Shown here: positions 8,756 through 15,487 of the stretch, piece by piece
Numbering within the stretch: position 1 is the stretch's first letter
Layout of the letters: the number at the start of each line of letters is the position of its first letter
Origin: Streptomyces sp. SID9727
GTDB lineage: Bacteria; Actinomycetota; Actinomycetes; Streptomycetales; Streptomycetaceae
Assembly (NCBI RefSeq): GCF_010550605.1
Contig: NZ_JAAGNI010000455.1
Coordinates: 1 to 53,980, forward strand
DNA length: 53,980 nucleotides
Reading direction: 5' to 3'
Translations under genes and position numbers: made by a program
Notes under the pieces: generated by a model
Databases searched by the model: none
Seen by the model: only the letters and a program-made list of their open reading frames with translations
What the model was told of the DNA's origin: nothing

Positions 8756-9808
8756 GTGGCTCCGAAGCGGCCGACCATGAAGGACATCGCCCAGCGGGCC
8801 GGTGTCTCGGAGAGCGCCGTCTCCTTCGCGCTCAACGACCGTCCGGGTGTCTCCGAGGTCACCCGCGCCCGGGTCCGGCGCGTCGCCGAACAGCTGGGCT
8901 GGCGCCCGAGCGCCGCCGCCCGCGCCCTGTCCGGCGAGGGTCCGGCCACTGTGGGCCTCGTCGTGGCACGCCCGGCGGCCAACCTCGGTGTGGACTCCTT
9001 CTTTCTCCAGCTCATCTCCGGCATCCAGGAGGTGCTGTCCGAGCGTCATCTGGGCCTGCTCTTCCAGGTGGTGGACGACGTGGCGGACGAGTGCGGGGTC
9101 TACCGCCGCTGGTGGGCCGAACACCGGGTCGACGGGGTGCTCGTCGTGGACCCGCGCACGGACGACCCCCGCGTCCCCCTCCTCGACGAACTGGGTCTCC
9201 CCGGTGTCATCATCGGTGCCCTCCCCGGCACCGACACCGGCCCCCACCCCGGCCTCTCCCAGGTCCGCGCCGACGACGTGGGCGCGATGGCGGCGATCGT
9301 GGGCCGTCTGTACGAGCTGGGGCACCGGCGCATCGTCCACATCGCCGGCCTGCCCTCACTCGCGCACACCGACCGCCGCATCCGCTCGCTGCGTCTGGAG
9401 GCCGACCGGCGCGGCCTGACCGGGGCGCACTCGGTGACCACGGACTACTCCGACGCCGAGGGCGCCGCCGCCACCCGCCGGGTCCTGCAGCGCCCCGATC
9501 CACCGACCGCGCTGATCTACGACAACGACGTGATGGCGGCGGCGGGGGTGGCCGTGGCGACCGGGCTGGGGGTCCGGGTCCCGGCCGATGTGTCGGTGGT
9601 GTCCTGGGAGGACTCCGCCCTGTGCCGGCTGACCGCCCCATGGCTGACCGCGCTCTCCCGCGACCCGGTCGCCTTCGGCAGGCTCGCGGCGCGGGAGCTC
9701 ACCACCCTGCTCGACGGCGGTCCGCCGCGCACCGTGCGGGTGCCCCTGCCCGACCTCATCGAACGCGGCAGCACGGCTACGGCGCACGAGACCGCCGAGA
9801 CGCACTGA
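8756..9808 (+). CDS. LacI-family repressor of the N-glycan operon
   Basis: Transcriptional regulator of 350 residues. The N-terminal LacI helix-turn-helix runs from about residue 7 (MKDIAQRAGVSESAVSFAL) to the hinge region (WRPSAAARALSG, about 52-63); the rest is a periplasmic-binding-like effector domain beginning VGLVVARP. GTG is the start, directly ahead of APKRPTMKDIA; the upstream ribosome site is a loose purine run. It is transcribed away from the N-glycan operon and shares with it the intergenic region holding two CG-centred operator sites, so it very likely represses that operon and possibly itself. The inducer is inferred to be an imported glycan fragment. Confidence 0.94.
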   Translation: MAPKRPTMKDIAQRAGVSESAVSFALNDRPGVSEVTRARVRRVAEQLGWRPSAAARALSGEGPATVGLVVARPAANLGVDSFFLQLISGIQEVLSERHLGLLFQVVDDVADECGVYRRWWAEHRVDGVLVVDPRTDDPRVPLLDELGLPGVIIGALPGTDTGPHPGLSQVRADDVGAMAAIVGRLYELGHRRIVHIAGLPSLAHTDRRIRSLRLEADRRGLTGAHSVTTDYSDAEGAAATRRVLQRPDPPTALIYDNDVMAAAGVAVATGLGVRVPADVSVVSWEDSALCRLTAPWLTALSRDPVAFGRLAARELTTLLDGGPPRTVRVPLPDLIERGSTATAHETAETH

Positions 9809-10236
9809 CTCCGGCGCCTCCCATAGCCGTAGGCCCAGTGAGGCGTCGGGGCCCACGCGTTGGATCAGGTCGGTGTGGGCAGGACCGGCCGGCAGGCGGC
9901 CGTCGGTGCCCTGCGCGGTCACGGGAGCCGAAACCGCGGCGCGATCCGGCGTGGATGGCATCGAGGCGAGCGATCACGGCTCCGCGTGCCACTCGGCGGA
10001 CGGCCGAGTCGTTCGACCGCCACGGGATGGGGCCCACTGTGCGGCTGCACTCGCATGCCGCCGAGCGCTGTCCCGTGAGCGCCGATGGCGCGTTCGCCCG
10101 TCAAGCGGCGGTCGGTGCTCCCTGCGTGGCCCCGGCCCCGGCGGCGCGAAGGGGTGGCGGAAGGCTGCTGTGAGCGATAACACGCCTGACCTGCGGGCGA
10201 GGCGGGCCGCGTGGCGACCCGTAGGGGAAGTGGGTC
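9809..10236. other. Non-coding stretch downstream of LacI gene
   Basis: About 430 bp with no frame showing protein family features, a credible ribosome site, or a tRNA-like fold. It may hold the end of the LacI transcript. I see no clear terminator hairpin with a T tract. Confidence 0.5.
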
Positions 10237-10242
10237 CTACGC

Positions 10243-10272
10243 CTTGACTGGTTCACGTCAAGTGTCCATAGT
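10243..10272 (+). promoter_or_regulatory. Predicted promoter of the GH54 gene
   Basis: TTGACT (10244-10249), 17 bp, then CATAGT (10267-10272), a good fit to a housekeeping sigma promoter. The -35 region lies inside an inverted repeat with arms CTTGAC and GTCAAG (10243-10248 and 10257-10262), which could be a second operator. Transcription would begin near 10279, giving a leader of about 120 nt. Confidence 0.6.
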
Positions 10273-10336
10273 GATGCCCGACTGCACGGTAGACCCCACA
10301 TCCCGCTCATGCTTCCAGGCCGGCCCGCGCCCTTGA

Positions 10337-10352
10337 TTGTTAGCGCTAACAA
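10337..10352. promoter_or_regulatory. Perfect LacI-family operator upstream of GH54
   Basis: TTGTTAGCGCTAACAA is a perfect 16-bp palindrome centred on CG. The form GTTAGCGCTAAC is typical of actinobacterial LacI-family arabinose or xylose repressors. It lies between the predicted promoter and the ribosome site, where a bound repressor would act as a roadblock. No matching repressor is encoded next to it. Confidence 0.8.
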
Positions 10353-10396
10353 CTGGCACGCGCCGGAATGGTCCGCCACCAGCAAGGAGTACGCCC

Positions 10397-11950
10397 GTGT
10401 CCGTTCAGACCTGGCTGCGCCACGCACGGCGCAGCCTGCTCGCCACCGGCACCACCGCCGTTCTGACCCTCGCCCTCCTGGTCGGCACCGAAGCCACGTC
10501 GCAGGCCGCCTCACAGAGGCCCTGTGACCTCTACGCCTCCGGCGGCACGCCCTGTGTGGCCGCCCACTCGACCACGCGCGCCCTCTACGGGGCGTACGAG
10601 GGCTCGCTCTACCAGGTCCGGCGGGCGTCCGACAGCGCCACGAAGAACATCGGGGTGCTGAGCGCCGGCGGCTATGCGGATGCCGCCGCGCAGGACGGCT
10701 TCTGCGCCGGAACCACCTGTGTGATCACCGTCATCTACGACCAGTCCGGGCGGGGCAACAGCCTCACCCAGGCCCCCGCCGGCGGCGCCGCCCCCGGCCC
10801 CGACAACCTCGCCCCCGCCACCGCCGCGCCGATCACCGTCGCAGGACACCGGGCCTATGGCGTATACGTCGCCGCCGGCACCGGCTACCGCAACAACAGG
10901 ACCAACGGCATAGCCACCGGCGATCAGCCGGAGGGAATGTACGCCGTCCTCGACGGCACGCACTTCGGCGGAGGGTGCTGCTTCGACTACGGCAACGCCG
11001 AGACGAACAGCCTCGACACCGGCAACGGGCACATGGAGGCCATCTACTTCGGCGACAGCACCATCTGGGGGTCGGGCACCGGCAGCGGTCCCTGGGTGAT
11101 GGCAGACCTGGAGAACGGCCTCTTCTCGGGCCCCAACGCCGGCTACAACGCCAATGATCCCAGTGTCAGCCACCGCTTCCTGACCGCGATCGTCAAGGGC
11201 GCCCCCAACCTGTGGGCCATCAAGGCCGCCAACGCCCAGTCCGGCGGCCTGTCCACGTACTACAGCGGAGCCCGGCCCAACGTCCAGGGGTACAACCCGA
11301 TGCACAAGGAGGGCGCGATCATCCTCGGCATCGGCGGCGACAACAGCAAATCCTCCAGCGGTACGTTCTACGAGGGGGTCATGACCTCCGGTTACCCGAC
11401 GGACGCCACGGAGAACGCGGTCCAGGCCAACATCACCGCAGCCGGCTACCAGGCGCCGCCACTCGCATCCAGCGCCCTCACCCCGGGGGCCCGGGTCTCC
11501 TTGAAGGCCACCACGACCTGCTGCAACGCCGACTACTTGCGCCACCAGGCCGACGGCACCGTGGCCATCTCGCCGATCACCGCCGCAAGTGCGAACGCGG
11601 ACAAGAGCGACGCGACCTGGATCGTTCGCCCCGGGCTGGCCGACTCCGCCTGCCTGTCCTTCGAATCCGCCGGCGCCCCCGGACAGTATCTGCGCCACGC
11701 CGGATTCCAGCTCCGCACCGCGTCCTCGGACGCCACCGCCCTGTTCAACCGGGACGCCACCTTCTGTCTCCGGGCAGGCCACAGTGGGCAGGGCTACTCC
11801 TTCCAGTCGGTCAACTATCCCAACCGCTTCATACGCCACTACGCCTACACCGGATACCTCGCGGGGGACGGCGTCGGCGGCAACACGTGGGACAGTGACG
11901 CCCTGTGGAGTGAGGACACCTCCTGGCTGACCGCCCAGCCCTGGTCCTGA
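10397..11950 (+). CDS. abfB: Secreted GH54 alpha-L-arabinofuranosidase with CBM42
   Basis: Exo-enzyme removing alpha-L-arabinofuranosyl side chains from arabinoxylan or arabinan outside the cell. GTG at 10397 is chosen because AAGGAG sits 7 bp upstream and the product then begins with a signal peptide (RHARRSLLATG, hydrophobic core, SQAASQ cleavage zone near residue 39). The GH54 domain opens with PCDLYASGGTPCVAAHSTTRALY; GHMEAIYFG carries the likely nucleophile Glu214 and LGIGGDNS carries Asp315, the family acid/base position. From about residue 365 a CBM42 arabinose-binding beta-trefoil follows (repeats such as YLRHQADG, YLRHAGFQL, FIRHYAYTG). 517 residues is normal. Gene stands alone with its own promoter, operator and terminator. 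Confidence 0.95.
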   Translation: MSVQTWLRHARRSLLATGTTAVLTLALLVGTEATSQAASQRPCDLYASGGTPCVAAHSTTRALYGAYEGSLYQVRRASDSATKNIGVLSAGGYADAAAQDGFCAGTTCVITVIYDQSGRGNSLTQAPAGGAAPGPDNLAPATAAPITVAGHRAYGVYVAAGTGYRNNRTNGIATGDQPEGMYAVLDGTHFGGGCCFDYGNAETNSLDTGNGHMEAIYFGDSTIWGSGTGSGPWVMADLENGLFSGPNAGYNANDPSVSHRFLTAIVKGAPNLWAIKAANAQSGGLSTYYSGARPNVQGYNPMHKEGAIILGIGGDNSKSSSGTFYEGVMTSGYPTDATENAVQANITAAGYQAPPLASSALTPGARVSLKATTTCCNADYLRHQADGTVAISPITAASANADKSDATWIVRPGLADSACLSFESAGAPGQYLRHAGFQLRTASSDATALFNRDATFCLRAGHSGQGYSFQSVNYPNRFIRHYAYTGYLAGDGVGGNTWDSDALWSEDTSWLTAQPWS

Positions 11951-11957
11951 CGGCGTT

Positions 11958-11994
11958 CCGGTGGCACACCGCGCGCAGGCGGGTGTGCCACCGG
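11958..11994 (+). terminator. Terminator hairpin after GH54
   Basis: A perfect 13-bp stem (CCGGTGGCACACC paired with GGTGTGCCACCGG) around an 11-nt loop begins 8 bp after the arabinofuranosidase stop. No T tract, as is common in high-GC actinobacteria. Confidence 0.8.
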
Positions 11995-11998
11995 CGAC

Positions 11999-12032
11999 GA
12001 GGAGCCGCCCGCGGCCCGGGTGACGGCTCCTC
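11999..12032. terminator. Second hairpin downstream of GH54
   Basis: GAGGAGCCG pairs with CGGCTCCTC over a 16-nt loop, 5 bp beyond the first hairpin. It may back up termination or serve transcripts from the other side. Confidence 0.4.
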
Positions 12033-12304
12033 CGCGTCCTGAGAACCCCATCGTCCGCTGCCGGACTCAGGAGCGGGCCCAGCACGTCGGCGAGGAAGTG
12101 CGGCTCGGCGCACCCGAGTCCGGCCGCGATCACGACCTCGCCGCCCGTGATCCGGCCGACGACGCAGACCTGGGCGAGCAGCCGGACGAGGGTCGATCGC
12201 CGCAAAGAGCCAGGTCTGATCCGGCTGACACAGGCGCTCCCCCTGAGCGGGGTTGGACAGGCCGGGCCCCGGCAGGGTCGGCGGCTCGAGGGCAGCCGAT
12301 GTGG
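12033..12304. other. Non-coding stretch before convergent gene
   Basis: About 270 bp between the GH54 terminators and the 3' end of the minus-strand propeller-like gene. A minus-strand frame contains a plausible-looking short peptide (VGRITGGEVVIAAGLGCAEP), but there is no start with a ribosome site and no family match, so I do not call a gene. It may be decayed coding DNA. Confidence 0.4.
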
Positions 12305-13624
12305 TCAGAGCCGGTGGAGCGGTGCGGAGTGCGTCCAGTGCCAGTTCACCGGGCCCCACCGCTTCTTCAGGGCCGTGCGCTGTCGGGCGTAGGCCCGCAG
12401 TGCCTCCTCGACGGTGGCCGGGAGGTCGGTCAGGTCGTCGGGGGCCGGGACGCGCAGGATCAGATGCTGTTTGGTGTGGGCCAACAGCAGGTCGCCGTCG
12501 GGCGTGCAGGATCCGAGGGTGAAGTGGGTCAGTGCCTTGAACGTCTTGGTGTCGGTGTCCAGCTTGGCGCGGAGTGCTCCTGACGCGTTCCAGGCGTAGA
12601 GGCCGTAGCGGTTGAGGTGGAAGGCGTGGCCCCGGTACGGGTCGGCGGCGAGGTTGAAGCAGAAGCCCGTGAAGGGCGAGTCACGCCACTCGTGCAGGCC
12701 ATGGAGCCGTCCGGTCATCTCGCCCTGGTCGTTGACGAGGGCGAAGACGAAGGGCTGGCCCCGGCTGCCGCCTCGGAACGTCTTGGCGTAGACGGGGACG
12801 ACGAAGAGGCTGTCGGAGAGCGGGACCGGGCGGCCGAGGTGGGACCGGTCCCAGCCCGAGAGGCGGTCCTCGGCGGCGACGAGTTCGGTGAGTGCTGGGC
12901 GGGGGCGGTTCGCCATGCCGACGGGGGCGCCCTGGTACGTGGCGTGGGGGCGGAGGTCGACGGCGCTGTGGTGTGCAGGTTCGGGGTCGAGCGAGGCGAG
13001 GGCGCGGATGGCCGGCTTGGAGTCGGCGGTCAGGGCTCCCTCGGCGATGCCGACGAGGTTGGTGAGGACGTTGCCGTACCTCCACACGCCGTACTCGGCG
13101 AGGGTGCACAGCAGCCGGCCCGACGGGGTGACGCTGATGGACCCGGCGAAGGGGTCGCCCTGGCCCGGAGCGAACTGGCGGTAGGGGCGCCCGTCCTTCG
13201 AGTCGTACACGGCCAGAACCCGGCTCAGGTCCGGAGCGACGAGCGTGGTGTTGTCCGGCGTCGCGGTGATGGCGAGGACCCCGTCGGGCAGGACACACAA
13301 GCCGATGCCGTCGCCGTCTGCGACGCCCGAGTCTTCTTCGTCCGGGCCGTCGGTCCGGAACTGGGCGCCGGCCAGGAGCTCGCCCTCCTGGGAGTAGCGG
13401 GCGATGATTCTGTATCCGAAGTTCGCTGTCCCCGGGTCCTGTTCCTCGTCGGCGACGCCGTAGGTGTATCTGGAAACGCCGTACAGCGCGTACACCTCGC
13501 CGTTCGGGGCCCCGGCGAGGTCGAAGAGGCTCAGTCCCCAGCCCGTGGAGTACAGCGCGGTCAGGTCGAGGCGGTGGTGGTCCACCAGTGTGCCCGGCAG
13601 GGCCAGGGGAAGAGTCTGGATCAT
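12305..13624 (-). CDS. Protein of unknown function, probably a beta-propeller
   Basis: I do not recognise a named family. The product (439 residues from the ATG at 13624, which has AGGA at proper spacing; another ATG lies 9 bp upstream) has no signal peptide or membrane helix. Its sequence is a run of short beta-strand blocks with repeated turns, for example GAPNGEVYALYGVSRY, DGDGIGLCVLPDGVLAI, GSISVTPSGRLLCTL and TLGSCTPDGDLLLAH, the pattern of a six- or seven-bladed propeller. Neighbours (convergent GH54, a TetR remnant) give little functional hint. Codon use matches its surroundings, so it looks like a functional gene. Confidence 0.7.
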   Translation of the reverse strand: MIQTLPLALPGTLVDHHRLDLTALYSTGWGLSLFDLAGAPNGEVYALYGVSRYTYGVADEEQDPGTANFGYRIIARYSQEGELLAGAQFRTDGPDEEDSGVADGDGIGLCVLPDGVLAITATPDNTTLVAPDLSRVLAVYDSKDGRPYRQFAPGQGDPFAGSISVTPSGRLLCTLAEYGVWRYGNVLTNLVGIAEGALTADSKPAIRALASLDPEPAHHSAVDLRPHATYQGAPVGMANRPRPALTELVAAEDRLSGWDRSHLGRPVPLSDSLFVVPVYAKTFRGGSRGQPFVFALVNDQGEMTGRLHGLHEWRDSPFTGFCFNLAADPYRGHAFHLNRYGLYAWNASGALRAKLDTDTKTFKALTHFTLGSCTPDGDLLLAHTKQHLILRVPAPDDLTDLPATVEEALRAYARQRTALKKRWGPVNWHWTHSAPLHRL

Positions 13625-13783
13625 GCGGTGCATCCTGCATCACGGCGCTGACAGTCGGCCCGGGCGGGCGCCCGGAACGATCGAGCCCGCGAGGGCGGGC
13701 ACGGCGAAGCCGGCCGGGTTCGGTTGAGCCGGAGCCCGTACCCGTGGACGAAGCCGGCCAGGCGCGTGACGGCGGCGAATCTG

Positions 13784-13879
13784 TCAGCGGCTGACGAGAA
13801 GGCCGTCCACCAGGGCCTGGAGTCCGTCCCGGTAGGTGTCCTCGGCGGTCAGTGGCCCGGCAGACGGCTGCCGGGCCAT
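13784..13879 (-). pseudogene. Remnant of a TetR-family regulator C-terminus
   Basis: A minus-strand frame ends with LTAEDTYRDGLQALVDGL then LVSR and a stop, closely resembling the final helix of TetR-family regulators. Upstream in the same frame the similarity stops within about 30 residues, and no helix-turn-helix domain is present. Probably the tail of a deleted regulator gene. Confidence 0.5.
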
Positions 13880-14135
13880 CACGCACTTCACCGGAGGCTG
13901 GGCCCCCCACCGCGGGCAGTGATCACCGTGTCGGCGGCCCCCGGCGCGGTCAAGGGTCCGGACGGGCTGCTCGAGCCGGCCTCTTGCACGGTCAAGGCCG
14001 ACGGCAAGCAGGTTTCCGACGATCAGGACGGCAGGCCGGCCGGCAGCCTCTGCGCATACAAGCTCAGGGACTGCCGGCCGACACGCGGTCCGGGCGTGGC
14101 CGGTTCCGCCCGGGCCGCGAAGCGCGCCCCCGGGG
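13880..14135. other. Intergenic stretch, possibly decayed coding DNA
   Basis: Between the TetR remnant and the ROK gene. A plus-strand frame near 13919-14085 gives a protein-like stretch with paired cysteines (ASCTVKADGK and SLCAYKLRDC), as in a secreted protein fragment, but it has no start, signal peptide or proper end. With the TetR remnant this suggests a deletion scar. Confidence 0.35.
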
Positions 14136-15422
14136 CTACCCGCAGGGGGCACCCGGAGGCGGGCCCTCGGCGCGTCCCGGAGCAGGGGCCAGCGGGTCCT
14201 GGAACTCGGCCAGCGCCGTGTCCAGGGCCAGTCGCACCGCGCCGAGTACGACGACGCGGTCCCCGAGCGGCGAGAACTCCAGGCGCGGCGGCGCCTCGGT
14301 GAGTCGGCCGACCATGCTCCGCAAGGGGCCGAGGAGGACGTCTCCCGCATCGGCGACCGCTCCGCCGATCACGATGAGCTCCGGGTCGAGGAGCAGGGAC
14401 ACGGTCGCGATCGCGCGGGCTGCCGGGCCGAGGACGTGCTCCACGAGGCTCGGCAGGGCGGTGTCGCCCCGGCGCATCGCCTCGAAGACCAGTGGCGCGT
14501 CCACCCGCGCGGAGTCGCCGTCGGCCAGAGCGTGCAGTACGGAACCGGGAGCGTCGGGGGACGCCGCCTCCGCACCGCGCGCGGTGACGGCGTCGACCAG
14601 ACGCCTGCCTTCGGCGCGGGCGCGTGAGGCCAGCCCCTCGGCCGCGGTGAAGCCGCCCATGAACCGCAGGAACCCGAGTTCGCCCGCGCCTCCTTGATGA
14701 CCGCGCATCAGGGCGCCGTGCAGCACGATGCCGGCCCCGAGCCGTTCGCCCGCGAGCACGCAGACCACGTTTTCGGAGCCCGAGGCGACCCCGCGCCAGC
14801 GCTCGGCGACGACGGCCAGATTGCAGTCGTTCTCCGCGACGACGGCGCACTCGAAGGCGCGGCCCAGCGCGTCGGGCAGGTCGACGCCCACGAAACCGGG
14901 GATCCCGGAGCGGACGCGGACGGTGCCGTCCGCCGCGACCGTGCCACTGGACCCGGCGCACACGGCGAGGAGGCGTTCGCCGGAGACACCTGCGGCGTCC
15001 AAGGCGTCGGTGGCGGTCCTGATGACCGCCTCCAGCCGTTCACCGGAGGCCATGCCGGGATCGCTGAAGGTGTGCTCGTCCTCGGCCACGACATGACCGG
15101 TCAGGTCCGCCACCGCGACCCGGACCGTCCGCGCGCCGATGTCCGCGCCCAGCACGTACCCGGCGTCGCGGCGGAAGACGAACGACCGGGAAGGACGGCC
15201 GCGCCCGGCTGCGGCCCGGCTCACGGACCCGGTGACCCAGCCGAGGTCCACCAAATGGTCGGCGGCGGCCAGGACGGTGGGCCGGGACATGCCCGTCTCC
15301 TCGACCAAGTCGTTGGAGGACCAAGGGGCTTCGGGGAAAGAGCGGAGCACCGCCAGCACGCGCGAGGCATTGAGCTGCCTCACCATCGCGGAGTCCACCC
15401 CGCCTCTTGACACGTCCCTCAT
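14136..15422 (-). CDS. ROK-family transcriptional regulator
   Basis: Regulator of about 428 residues. An N-terminal winged helix-turn-helix (VRQLNASRVLAVLRSF to MSRPTVLAAADHLVDLGWV) is followed by a sugar-kinase-like ROK domain (YVLGADIGARTVRVAVADLTG, VAENDCNLAVVAE, ELIVIGGAV). The ROK zinc motif CxCGxxGC is absent: the equivalent stretch is GAGELGFLRFMGGF, so metal binding is probably lost. ATG at 15422 is used; a TTG three codons upstream and internal starts near SAMVRQLN are possible. It diverges from the GH36 alpha-galactosidase gene and is its likely repressor, with an alpha-galactoside or galactose as candidate effector. Confidence 0.88.
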   Translation of the reverse strand: MRDVSRGGVDSAMVRQLNASRVLAVLRSFPEAPWSSNDLVEETGMSRPTVLAAADHLVDLGWVTGSVSRAAAGRGRPSRSFVFRRDAGYVLGADIGARTVRVAVADLTGHVVAEDEHTFSDPGMASGERLEAVIRTATDALDAAGVSGERLLAVCAGSSGTVAADGTVRVRSGIPGFVGVDLPDALGRAFECAVVAENDCNLAVVAERWRGVASGSENVVCVLAGERLGAGIVLHGALMRGHQGGAGELGFLRFMGGFTAAEGLASRARAEGRRLVDAVTARGAEAASPDAPGSVLHALADGDSARVDAPLVFEAMRRGDTALPSLVEHVLGPAARAIATVSLLLDPELIVIGGAVADAGDVLLGPLRSMVGRLTEAPPRLEFSPLGDRVVVLGAVRLALDTALAEFQDPLAPAPGRAEGPPPGAPCG

Positions 15423-15446
15423 GGCCTGCAAGCCTACCGCAGCGTG

Positions 15447-15457
15447 TTTTATTAAAA
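15447..15457. promoter_or_regulatory. AT-rich palindrome between ROK and GH36 genes
   Basis: TTTTATTAAAA, perfect 5-bp arms around one base, within a strikingly AT-rich island (about 15446-15471) in otherwise GC-rich DNA. Its place between divergent genes fits a promoter core and an operator for the ROK protein. No clear -35/-10 pair was assigned. Confidence 0.5.
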
Positions 15458-15487
15458 TGGTCTAATCAAAAGTGTGGGTGGTCGCGC

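Noticed and set aside
12033..12304. Possible small minus-strand gene
   Set aside because: Short peptide-like stretch only, no start with ribosome site and no family match.
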